Part shown: positions 47,322 through 58,092 of the stretch, one piece after another
How the letters are laid out: every line of letters starts with the position of its first letter
How positions within the stretch are numbered: the first letter of the stretch is position 1
NCBI GenBank assembly: GCA_029531795.1
Contig: JAPEIS010000005.1
Span: 2,106,001 to 2,170,000, forward strand
DNA: 64,000 nt
Reading direction: 5' to 3'
From: Sclerotinia nivalis
Lineage: Eukaryota > Ascomycota > Leotiomycetes > Helotiales > Sclerotiniaceae
Position numbers and translations under genes: made by a program
Notes under the pieces: generated by a model
Database searches by the model: none
Told to the model about the DNA's origin: nothing
Seen by the model: only the letters and a program-made list of their open reading frames with translations

Positions 47322-48222
47322 GGCCGGCGAAGACGGATCTCTCACCTGTACGCGGTGCTGGCTACGAACTGGTGATGCTTTTGGCATTCATCTGAGCTGA
47401 CGAGAGAACGCATGGCAGAGCTGGAAGGGCTGGATTGGGTTGAGAATTGGGGTTTTTCATAAGGGCGAAAATTTTTCACTTCACTTTACTAACCAACAGC
47501 GACCAAAACAGAAGACCATACTGCGATAATGACAATTAGCAATAAAGCCATCACTCGTCCTAGCTAGGTGTACAACTTGGTACTCCGTACGATTATCGAT
47601 ATGGACGATTGACTCCTCTGGAGTACCTTGCAGGATTTTCACATCGGAAGAAAATAATAACTCCAGTCTGGGAACTAATCTTCTTCAGCGTCCTGAACAA
47701 CTCGAACCTGAAGTTTATTACAATCTCGATCTGTGGCAGAAGTAGGTAGTAGGAAACTACGAAAAGACAAAGGGAATAAAAAAACAACGATACTCGAATA
47801 AACCTTAGTTTGCAAAGGCAGGCCTAAGGACATCCCCGGATTACAACTGGTTACAAGGTTTCGTATAGGGACGGATTGTTATAAAGAATGAAAAAGAAAA
47901 CGATTGGAATACTTGGTTATACTATAAAGGATACAGATTAGGGGAAAGAGATCACATAGATTAAAGATGATTTACTGTATTGGAAAGGGCAACTGATATA
48001 TCCGTTCGAGGGATTAATTCAACACGCAATAGCAATCATGTAAACCTTACTGAAGTATATAACATATTCATTAAGTTAGCATTTTTCCTTGAAAAGGGTT
48101 TTTATATAATTAGCTCAGAAACCCAGGGGCCTTCCTCCCCTGGCGTCCTTTGTCCCAATTGGGAATTTGAGGCCTGTGCTTCGCACAGAGCCTCGGACGA
48201 AAAATATCACACACACACACAA
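47322..48222 (+). mobile_element. Chimeric LINE-tailed element (MINE-like)
   Basis: 901 bp flanked by a perfect 14-bp TSD TTACAACTACCTTA (47,308-47,321 and 48,223-48,236). The right part (about 47,940-48,222) is the 3' tail of the Tad-like LINE, with CCCAATTGGGAATTTGAGG and an (AC)n end. The left part (about 47,322-47,880) has no match elsewhere in the window, has normal GC and no RIP look. A known parallel is the Magnaporthe MINE element, a LINE tail joined to an unrelated head, explained by template switching during reverse transcription. ORFs in the head (such as minus 47,593-47,787) have no recognisable domain. Confidence 0.7.
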
Positions 48223-48429
48223 TTACAACTACCTTACAAAAACCTCAAACATTTTCGAAGAATTGAATTTTTCGAAAGATGTGTTTATTATCGCGTTTTA
48301 TTGATCAATCGATCGTTCTTATCATCTATAAGATTTAAAAACGAAACTTTTCAGCCCCGGCAGGCGCTGTACAGATGCGTTTCCGTTATTATACCTCCCA
48401 CCCCTTCGACCCCTTTCCTCTTCTAAGCC

Positions 48430-49884
48430 TTTATTAATACAGTTAATATTGTTATTAATAGAGCAAATGAAGGTCAACAGATTTTTAGTTTTATCGCTTT
48501 GCTATAGGACAACTATCTCAATACCGAAACAGTTCGGATTCTCTCTGCCCAACTTCGAAAACCCTTGATTGCATTATGTATCGATATCTCTTTTATAGCA
48601 AACAAGCATTTCGATGCATTTATTAATAGATTTCATCTTTCTCGATCTATCAAACCTTTTACCAAAACTTTTGTTAATCTTTTTAGCCTTGATATACAAA
48701 TTTTTCAATTAGTATTCGCGTTTGAAATCGCTAAATTTATAAGAGGCTTTTCTATAATCCAATATCTCAAGGATTTTATCTATACTCAAAAGGCTGCAAT
48801 TCCTTTACTATCAATTATATAATCTACAAACCCAAAAACTGGGAACCGAATCGGATCTCAATTCAAAACTCAATCTCAAATCTCATACAAAACTGATATT
48901 CGTCTTTTTGTTCGAATTGGATTCAATTATCCAGTTCGAAAAGTTGGTTCTTTTGCTATACTTAGTGTATTGAAAGGACAATTAGGAAACGATATTAAAC
49001 TTCTAAAAGAAATCCAAGTAATAAATACTGGGTTCGCATTATATACGAACTCTCTAACGAACTTAACAGCTTTAGAAAACCTTTCAAATATAATCGAAAA
49101 AGTATTCGAAACCTGCAAAATCGAACGATAACAATTATGGATTATATATCGATTGAATTATATTCTACGAATTATCACAATTCTAAGAGATTCATAACAA
49201 TTGATTATCGTCCCAATCGAATCGGAAATTATACTCGATGTTATCAACGATAATATAGAATAACAAACAATCTAAGCAATTGAATCTATATAAAACAAAG
49301 AATCCGGATTATATAATTCTATTTAGTTTTTGAGTTTTCTAGCTTTGCAATATACAATTCTTCTTAAAAACCTTCGGATTCTAGAAACTACAATTAACAT
49401 TTCCCAAATCGTTTTCAAATCCAAAATAATCCAATATATTCGATATTTTTAATAGTATAATACTCGAGCTTCCTTTTGTCCAGAAAGATGCCGAATCTAT
49501 AGTACAACCGAATATACAGAAAAGAATCATTCAACCTGATGCAATACAATCTATGCTTGCCCAGCGAGATGCCTATATTGTAGAGGCCTCCATCCTACAG
49601 ACGATCTACATTACCCCCTTCGTCTGACTAACAAAGGCCCCAAAAGCAAATCGGAAAAACAAGCTATCTAGAAAACCTCAAAAGAAGCTAGGGCTAAAGC
49701 TTGTGCTAATACAAAATACTCTCGAATTCTAAAAGCTGATTTCTTTATAAAGGAATCTATTGTTCCTTTAACTCCAATCCGAATTCCTTTGATACTATTT
49801 TCATTGATATTATTCCTTTTTAATCTTTCTAATCGTTTTATTATATTAGAAGCTCCTTTTTTTCCGATTCCTTTTAATGTATAA
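48430..49884 (+). pseudogene. LINE G2 ORF1 (gag-like, zinc knuckle)
   Basis: Frame 1 from about 48,430 to the stop at 49,882-49,884, with several RIP stops. Readable blocks: LSAQLRKPLIALCIDIS; TDIRLFVRIGF, YPVRKVGSFAILSVLKGQLG (48,895-48,985), LENLSNIIEKVFETCKIER; and a C-terminal Cys/His region CPARCLYCRGLHPTDDLHYP near 49,560-49,620, as in Tad1-type ORF1 proteins (CCHC knuckles). The longest clean piece is 48,565-48,822. ORF1 overlaps ORF2 by 8 nt. It would bind the LINE RNA. Confidence 0.78.
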
Positions 49885-52800
49885 TTCTAGATTATCTTCT
49901 AAACCATTAACCATTTTACAAGTTAATATAGCCAAAAACATTACTTCATACGAATTAATACTTTCCTTAACCAATGATTTTTGTATTGATATAATTCTGA
50001 TTCAAGAATCTTATATATTCTCAAATATCTCACACCGAATTACTAAATCCCATCCTGTTTATGAAACTTTCACACCACTCGACAACTGGGAAACCCAACC
50101 TCGTATGATATCTTATACCCGAAAAAATGTAGGCATTCGAGCTAATCAGCTTCGGCCTATATCCTCTCAGGATTTATTATTTTTACAAATTCAATCTTTA
50201 ACTGGTTCTATTCTTACAATCATTAATATTTATAATACTTTTAGAGATTATACAAATGAGAACCAAACAATACAAACTCTCTTTGATTTACCTTCGAATA
50301 TTTTAAATTCTACACTTCTTACAAGGGATCTAAACCTTCATCATTCGAGATGGAATCCCTTTTGTTCTTTATATTCAAATTCTACAGAATCTTTTATAAT
50401 CTGATTAGATACAAATTCTTTCAATTTTCTTTTTACAATCGATGAACTTACTTACAATTTGGGCAATGTTTTCGATCTAGTTTTTCTTTCAGGATTATAT
50501 ACAGCCAATACAATTTCTGCATTGTATTTGGATACAATTTCTGATTATCGATCCTTATTGACAACTTTGAATTGGAATACAAGATTTTAGGACCCGATCC
50601 AAAAACTCCGAATTAATATATTAGATAAAAAACTCTTTTTTATTTTATTAACAAAGAATCTATTGAATCTAGATTTACTAGTTCTAAATACAACTACAGA
50701 TCTTAATAAATTAGCTTTAGATATCATTCAAACTCTATAATTAATATATATAGGATCAGCTCAAAGATCATTTGGTCGAAATACAGGTCAATCATGATGG
50801 AACGAGACCTGTCGGACAGTTGTTCAAGAAAACCGAACGAACAACTCTTCAGAATCAAAACAAAATCTTCGAAAGGTTATCAAAAAAGCGAAAAAGGAAT
50901 TTTGATTTTCTAAATTTGATTCAATCAAGGAAATAAAAGATATCTTTAAAATAACAAAATGATATCAATCAATTGAAATATATCGAACCTTTCCTTTAGT
51001 AGATCCTTTAGATTATTCTTTTGCTATAACAATTCAAACTAAAAGAGATCTATTCATCAATAATCTGCTGATTAATACAGTTGAAGTTAACGATATCCTA
51101 TTTGATTCGTCTTCAATTTCCATTCGTTCAATTGTCTTTCCTGCTATCACAATTCAGGATATTCAAACTGCTATCCTTCGTACAGGTAATACAGCTTCAG
51201 GAATAGATGAGATCCTTACTAAGATTCTACAATTAGTATGGTTATTGATCGAATTATATATCTTACAACTCTTTCAAAAATGCTTCGAAATAGATCACCA
51301 CCCTAAATACTTCCGATCAGCGATTGCAGCCATCGTTCCGAAATCGAACAAATCAGATTGTATAAGTTTTAGATTCTATAGATCAATAGCCCTGCTCTCA
51401 GTATTAGAAAAAGGTTTCGAATGTTTGATTACAAAGAAGATATCCTGGATTGTTATAACCTTCAAAGTATTAACCAAATAACAGTTCGGAGTACTTCTCT
51501 TGTATTCATCAATCGATCTTACAATTTGTTTTACACATGATTTGGAAATGGTTTTGAATTCAGATTCTAAAGTTATTTTATTAATTATAAATATCAAAGA
51601 TGCTTTTGATGTTGTTCTTCTAGAACGTTTGGTTTGCCGATTTAGGGAACAAGGATGGCCTGATAATCTAGTTCGATGGATACAATCGTTTTCTACAAAT
51701 CGATCAATCCGTATTCGGCTTGATGGCGAAACAGGGTTCAATACTAGTATTAGATGTAGTTTATTACAAGGCTCCTCAATTTCATCTATCCTTTTTATAC
51801 TTTATATAGCTCCTTTATTTTGATTAGACAATTCTACTCGAAGATTTGGATATACAGACGATATTGTATTAGTAACTTTTTCTTCAAGCTTACAATTTAA
51901 TTGTAATCAATTACAATCCGAAATGCTGAAGGCTTTGGATTGGGGTAAATCTAAAGGGATCATTTTCGATCCTATAAAGTCTGAATTGATATATTTCTTC
52001 AAAAGCTTTAGAAAAGATATCGAAAGCTTTATTATTTATATAGAAAATCTTTTAATAATAGAAAAACCAGGTCCATTGAGATAATTAGGGGTTTATTTCG
52101 ATAGAGAATTAAATTTCAAACCTTATATCTAGATCCTTTCAGCTAAAACTCTTATTATTGTAAACACACTGCATTCACTTGGAAGGACAACTCGAAGCAT
52201 CCCATCAATTTTGCTTCAAAGAGCGATTACAGTCTATATCCTAAAGAAATGTTATTTTGCAACCGAAACCTGGTGGCCTGGTCGAACTAGGAAACGAAGC
52301 CTAAACTTCACAATCTCGAATTAAGTGGATGGACATTTGAAGCTTTTGAATAAGATTATACTAGTTAGCACTCGAACAATCCTTTCTGTATTCCGTACAA
52401 CTAATATTGCTGCTTTATACAAGAAATCAAATCTGATGCTTTTTGAGATTGAGCTAAATTTGATATCCCAAAGCTTCGCTACCCAAACAGCTCAGTTAGA
52501 TCCTAAACATCCCTTTCGAATTCGAACCAAAAATATCCTAGCTAAAGTTGGGGTTAGAACTACTAAATCAAAATTCTCAAGAATTATCTTAGCTTTTCCA
52601 AAAACTGAATATATCAATCTAATTACTTTTCTCTTTTGAAGGAACAAAGAACTATATATTATCACAAAAACCCGGATCGATAGCCTTTTCGGTCATTCGA
52701 AGGAACAAGCAGTTAAGGATTTCGAAAGGTTTATATCTATAATTCCAAAAAGTAATTTGTAAGTTTTTTTCGATAGTTCGAAAAGCGAAGCTCTGGATGA

Positions 52801-53599
52801 TGCTACAAAAGATGGATCAGTGATTTATCAATATAATCTACAAATAGATCAACAGGCTTTCTTATTAGATTGTAATGCTGAAATCTTCGATATCGAAGCA
52901 GCTGTAGCTTTGAAAAGTACTCAAACAACAATACAACTACCCTCAACTAGATTCATTACAGACCTTTGGGTTTTCTTGGATAACCTAAAGGTTGCTATAC
53001 GATTAGGCTTTTATTCCACTGGATCCTCTCAATTTGTATTTGAAGAATTCTACGAACTAGTTACAGTTTGGTCTTTTAGGCCCTGTTTGCTATATACTCG
53101 CCCTGATTCAATTCGAATTCGATAGATTCCTAAACATCTAGATATCCCTGGAAACAAAGCAGCGGACAAAGCAGCTAAAGAAGGAATAGTACTCCCATCC
53201 CCATCTGATCCTATCTGCATTCTCGCCTCCTTGAAAAGAATCGCTAAAACAAATACCAAATCAACAAGAGCTAAATTATAAACAACCACAGCACTACAAA
53301 GCTACAATAATCTTTTTATAATTTATAACAACAAATCGATTATACTTTCTTTTGATCGAACGATACTAGGATATATTCTAGCAGCCAAATCTCAACACGG
53401 TGATTTCGCAATGTATCATAATCACTTCAATCACGAAGATGCTTATATATTATATTCATATAGGAAAAGAAAATCCCTTCTTCATTTTTACTTTTGTAAA
53501 ATTGAAAATGCTCAAAAAACCCTTTCAAAGTTATCACCATCTAAAGTCATTTTTTATCTTTTAGAAAGCATAAAAGGAACAACGAAACTAACAATTTAA
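49877..53599 (+). pseudogene. LINE G2 ORF2: endonuclease, reverse transcriptase, RNase H
   Basis: A single frame of 1,240 codons, interrupted by stops but not shifted. Endonuclease 49,877-50,600: ILQVNIAKN, IILIQESYIF, LLTRDLNLHHSRWNPF (GDFN changed to RDLN). RT about 51,240-52,250: NIKDAFDVVLLERLVCRFRE, IRLDGETGF, FGYTDDIVLV (catalytic DD kept). RNase H about 52,770-53,200: FFDSSKSEALDD, then HLDIPGNKAADKAAKEG. C-terminal region HGDFAMYHNHFNHEDAYIL (53,397-53,453), the usual HGdFa.YH..F.H..a.C.C motif with Cys lost. When intact, it nicks the target and copies the LINE RNA in place. Confidence 0.9.
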
Positions 53600-54093
53600 T
53601 TCAAATCTACAAAATTCTATTAGAATATATATCCTTGATTCCCTATACAATTTATTGATTGAAGGATTGCTTTGATTTTTATTTTTTATTTTTATTTTAT
53701 ATTATTTTTGGATTTTCTTTGTATAAGACATTGGATTTTGGTTCGGAAAGATTGAATTTGTATAAACTTTAAAATAAAATAAAAAATTTTATATTGATAA
53801 AATCATATTAAAAAGCTCGATTGCGATAACGAAGGAAAGGAAATCAGGAATCGAGGGATCTAACTATATTATAAAGGACAGCTGAAATATCTATCTAAGG
53901 GATTAACTCAATACACAACAGCAATCATATAAACCCTGCTAAAGCATTTAGCATATATAATACTAGTAAATTTAGATTAACTAATTAGAAACCCAGGGGC
54001 CTTCCTCCCCTGACGTCCTTTGTCCCAATTGGGAATTTGAGGCCTGTGCTTCGCATAGAACCTCGAACGAAAAATATCACACACACACACAAA
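53600..54093 (+). other. LINE G2 3' UTR and (AC)n tail
   Basis: Non-coding LINE end. The last 280 bp are shared with 47,940-48,222 and, in reverse, 61,791-62,110. It contains the near-palindrome CCCAATTGGG and a (CA)n run instead of poly-A. GC is preserved around 53,990-54,060. Confidence 0.85.
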
Positions 54094-54107
54094 TTACGTC
54101 CACCTTA

Positions 54108-54180
54108 ATCTAATACTAATTCGATCAAATCATAACGTGTATTCATACAATCGATTATTGTAAGATCCGTAATCGTAACA
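54108..54180 (-). repeat. A2 5' LTR, outer 73 bp
   Basis: First 73 bases of the A2 5' LTR (on minus TGTTACGATTACGGATCTTA...), separated from the rest by the LINE insertions and followed by TSD TCCAA. Confidence 0.93.
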
Positions 54181-56330
54181 TCCAACTGATTGATATCATT
54201 TTGTTATTTTAAAGATATCCTTTATTTCCTTAATTGAATCAAATTTAGATAGCCAGAATTCCTTTTTCGTTTTCTTAATAATCTTTCGAAGATTCTGTTT
54301 TGATTCTGTAAAACTATTCGTTTGGTTTTCCTGAATAGTTATTCGGCAAGTTTCGTTCCATTATAATTAATCTGTATTTCAATTAAATAATCTTTAAACT
54401 GATCCTGTATATACTAATTGTATTGATTGAATGATATTCAAAGCTAGATTATCAAAATCAGAAATTGTAAATAAAGTTTGAAGATCTAAATTCACTAGAT
54501 TTTCTAATAATAAATTTGAAAAGAGTTTTTCATCAAATATATTAATTCGCAATCTTTGAATTAAATCCTGAAATCTTGTATTCCAATTCAAAGTTGTCAA
54601 TAAGAATTTATAATCAAAAATTATATCAAAATGAAGAGCTAGTATTATATTAACTATATATAATTTTAATAGAAATACAAGATCCAGAATACTACTCAAA
54701 TTATAAATAGCTTTGCTGATTATAGAAAGAAGATTAAAAAAATAATTATTTAGCCAATTTGTAAAAAGCTTTATAAGACTTGAATTTTTATAATAAAAAG
54801 AATCTCATTTTGAATAATATAGATTCAAATCTTCTATAAGAAGTATGAAATTAAAAATGGAAAAAGATAAATTAAATAAATCTTTTATCGATTGACTTTT
54901 ATTTTGATTGCTTCTAGAAGCATTATATATATTCATAATTGTAAAGATAGGATCAGTAATAGATTGAAGATATAAAAATAATAAATCTCGAGAAAAGATA
55001 AACCGAAACTGGTTAATTCGAATATCTGCTTCTTTACGAGTATAGATCATTACTTGGGAGCAGGTTTCCCAATTGTCGAATAGTATGAAAGTTTTGTAGG
55101 TCAGATGGGATTTCGTAATTCAATATAAGATATCTAAGAATATATAAAATTCTTGAATCAGAACTATATCAATATAAGAATCATTAATTAAGGAAAGCAC
55201 TAATTTATGAAAACTAGTATTTTTGATTATATTAACTTATAAAATAGTTAAGGGTTTTGAAATTGTTCTAGGATTATTTATTGAATAGGATTGAAAGAGA
55301 AATAGATTCTAATATAATAAAACGATTAAAATGATTAAAGGGAAATGGAATTAACAGAGATAATATCGAAATAGTTCAGATTGAAATTGAAAAGGTAATA
55401 GATTTTTCTATTGAGGAATCAATTTTTGAGGCTTTAAAGCACTTTATATTGATACAAGTTTTGATTCTAATTGCTTTTGATATTTTCTGGATAGCTTGCT
55501 TTTCTGTTTTGGATTTAAAGCTTTTAATTGTAAGACAAAAAAAGCAATCAAGATTATTTGCTAAATGAAGTTCTTTGTAATATAAATATCTTGTTAAACA
55601 ATTATGAATTGTATTATATTTAATAGAGTGATTCTTTTCGATATAATTAATTATACTATAGATTCGGTATCTTTCCAAATAAGAATAAGTTTGAGTATTA
55701 TATTATTAAAAGTATCGAATATATTGGATTATCTTAGATTTGAAGACGATTCGAGAAATATTAATTGTAATTCTTAGAATTCGAAAGTTTTTGGGAAGGA
55801 TTGTGTATTACGAAACTGAAAAGTTCAAGAATTAAATAGAATTATACAATCCGGATTCTTTGTTTTGTGTAAATTCGATTGTTTGAATTGTTTGTTATCC
55901 TGTATTATTGTTGATGGTATCGAGTATAATTTCTGATTCGATTGAAACGATAATCAATTATTATGAATCTCCCAGAGTTGTGATAATTCATGGAATATAG
56001 TTCTATCAATAAGTAATCCATGATTGTTGTCGTTCGATTTTGCAGATTTTGAATACTTTTTCGATTATATTTGAAAGGTTTTCCAAAACTATTAAATCCT
56101 TTAGAGAATTCATATATAATGCGAACTCAGTATTTATTGATTGAACTTCTTTTAGAAGTTTCACATTATTTCCTAATTGACTTTTCAATGTACTAAGAAC
56201 AACAAAAGAACCAATTTTTCGGACTGGGTGATCGAGTCCGATGTGAACAAAAAGGCGAGTGTCGGTTTTATTCGAGGTTTTGGGTTGAGCTTTGGATTGA
56301 CTCTCTAGAAGGAAAGGCGAAGCCTTCTCC
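54181..56330 (-). pseudogene. LINE G1, 5' part: ORF1 end and endonuclease
   Basis: Minus-strand LINE continuing from 40,643. 54,394-54,699 and 54,805-55,050: endonuclease (YTRKEADIRINQFRFIFSRD, FILLIEDLNLYY for GDFNLHH). 55,376-55,678: ORF1 C-terminus (KQAIQKISKAIRIKTC). 56,006-56,188: ORF1 (QLGNNVKLLKEVQSINTEFA), matching G2 at 48,975 onward. Similarity to G2 fades near 56,330, so G1 is 5'-truncated there; its 3' end should be left of the window. It joins transposase sequence within about 80 bp. Confidence 0.85.
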
Positions 56331-56409
56331 TTATATTTAACTACGAAGGATTATGTGACCTAATGCCTATGAACTAGCTACGTATGTGGCCCTAGCAATC
56401 CAACTTTCT
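56331..56409. other. Junction between LINE G1 and the transposase
   Basis: About 80 bp with no clear match to the LINE or to the transposase (CTTCGTAGTTAAATATAAGG on minus). It may be LINE 5' sequence not present in G2, or filler. Confidence 0.35.
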
Positions 56410-57296
56410 CACAATATAAAAAGGCGATATTGATTATTGGCTTTTGTTCGAGTTGCAGGTTCAAAAACACATTTTACCCACTCTAATCTGTGAAGATTAT
56501 TTGTCCAACCCTTTGTATTTGCTGAGAAAAACTAATTATCCAGAAAATCTTTTGGAATCCAATTTTGAAGAACGTTTTTGCCCTTAAAAATCCCAAGTGG
56601 TGGAAGGATTATCCCGTCCGCACAAATGCACTCAACCATCGAAATCCATTCCTAACAATCTGGATGTGCTTGATGTTTTGTACAAAGTGTAGAATCGATT
56701 ATTATTCAAGTTGACTTTATTGTTCCAATCAAGTGTCCAGATTTATTTATGTTATATATGTTTTCCTGTGTAATTCCATATTCTTGAATTATCTTTCGAT
56801 ATGTGTCAAACTATATACCAAGTACTTCTTTTGTTGCTCCATCCATTTACACAAACTCAATTCGACGTTTAATAATAACTTTGAGATGTGGATATCGTAT
56901 AATAAATCGTAGAACCCAATCTCTGCCAAGTTTGTATTGTAATGGGAATTCGAAAAGGTCGAATGAGGGGTTATCTAAATTGTAGATCTGTTTTGAACGA
57001 ACTTCTCCAACAATTTCTTTCAACAATCGATGCCCTGGCGAATAACCATTGATTGTCAATTCCTTAATCCATTTGAGAAGCACATTCTCTTGTGCTGACG
57101 AAAGTTTCTGTTGTTGCTGGCGGGCTTGAGTACGCGATAAACCACCATTGATGCGACGCGTTACCGTTCTTTTACTTAACTGAAGCCGTTTTGTAGCTTT
57201 GTACGTTGACTTGTATAATCCAAACTTAACTTCTAGAATTGCTTTATTTATCTGAGTATCAAGTTCTGTTGCAGTTTGGCTTTTCTGGCGAACCAT
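56410..57296 (-). pseudogene. pogo/Fot-type transposase, truncated
   Basis: Minus strand, start ATG at 57,296. Residues 1-149 (57,296-56,850) are the DNA-binding half: KATKRLQLSKRTVTRRINGG (first HTH), LSSAQENVLLKWIKELTING (CENP-B-type HTH), GRDWVLRFIIRYPHLKV. After a stop, the DDE domain follows: YNINKSGHLIG (first catalytic Asp now Asn; canonical N.DE.G...G), ECICADGIILPPLGIFKG, KGWTNNLHRLEWVKCVFEPA, and YRLFIL near 56,418, where the match ends just before the expected second Asp motif (DGH.SH). The rest is probably beyond LINE G1. Terminal repeats not proven. Confidence 0.82.
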
Positions 57297-58092
57297 TGTT
57301 GAGTAATTTGTGTTTTGATTGGGTAGTCCCCCGCATTTGGGGTCATTACGCCACGACTTACGTTATCAATACGTCTGTAAGTTGAATCAATCAGTTCGAT
57401 TCCGGTCAGTATGTGCTGCAATTTTTCTTCAAATCTAAGTATTTTCCCTTTAAACAAAATAATTCTACGCGATATTCGAGATCTGATTGGATCAATGCAG
57501 ACCTTGTTGAATTAGATTAGATGTTAATTCTCCCTTCCCCTTCAGCTAGTATACTTTGACCCACTTCATGGATCGATCATCACCTGGACCCAATTTCAGG
57601 CGAGTCCAATGGCTCTCGAACAAACCTACAGAGCTTAAAACGAATATTCAGCTCATATTTCGAAACCTTAATTATCAGAATGGGGGTTTTGACGATTTGG
57701 ACAAAGCTAGCTCAGGCACATATGCCAGCTAAAGATTCTCTAAGGTTATAGTGCTTACGAAAATGTAACAGTATCATGTGGAGACTGTTTATGCCCCGCG
57801 CTTTAATTCCCCTGAAAAATGCAGCTCGGAGATTAATACTAATTGAGAGTCACTGTCGAGACAGAGGTCCTAATTTAAAACAGGTAGTACAGCAGCTTAT
57901 ATCGTCGTCCCCTACTGGCTTTGTACCATCTGCCGCTCAAACCGCTGTGCTACCTTCATGGCAGCAAATAACCAACAGGTACGGTGTCATGCACGGAAAC
58001 AAAGCAGCCATTCCCTTCGTACCCCAATCCACATGAAGTGACATGCATCTTGGTTTCATTTCAAGATGTCCTCAACTTCCTGGTCGGTCAGA
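57297..58092. other. Region between transposase and transporter gene
   Basis: The first 150-250 bp (57,297 to about 57,550) are probably the 5' side of the pogo element; AGTGGGTCAAAGTATACTA (57,550-57,568, minus) is a candidate end, but its partner is missing. The rest, to 58,092, has normal composition and is likely the 3' flank of the transporter gene. Small ORFs here (plus 57,776-58,036, minus 57,248-57,457) show no domain. Confidence 0.45.

Larger units (their letters stand above)
48237..54093 (+). mobile_element. Tad-like LINE G2
   Basis: Plus-strand non-LTR retrotransposon of about 5.86 kb with ORF1 (zinc-knuckle protein) and ORF2 (endonuclease, RT, RNase H, C-terminal zinc region), ending in the same 3' tail as 47,940-48,222 and an (AC)n run. 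Right TSD TTACGTCCACCTTA (54,094-54,107), left TTACAACTACCTTA (48,223-48,236); both derive from the A-LTR target TTACGACCACCTTA. The first 200 bp may be 5' UTR. RIP damage is mild compared with G1. Confidence 0.88.
40644..54180 (-). mobile_element. Gypsy element A2, 5' LTR split by LINE insertions
   Basis: Minus-strand copy of family A. 3' LTR at 40,644-41,129. The 5' LTR is in two parts, 46,909-47,321 (413 bp) and 54,108-54,180 (73 bp), together 486 bp. TSD TCCAA at 40,639-40,643 and 54,181-54,185. Subtracting the 6,786-bp insertion leaves 6,751 bp. It lacks B1 and H, and so provides their empty sites. It lies head-on to A1, only 326 bp away. Confidence 0.94.

Noticed and set aside
47593..48426. 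ORFs in the chimeric element and at the G2 start
   Set aside because: No domain and no homologous partner; 47,980-48,426 crosses the TSD junction, so it cannot be an ancestral gene.
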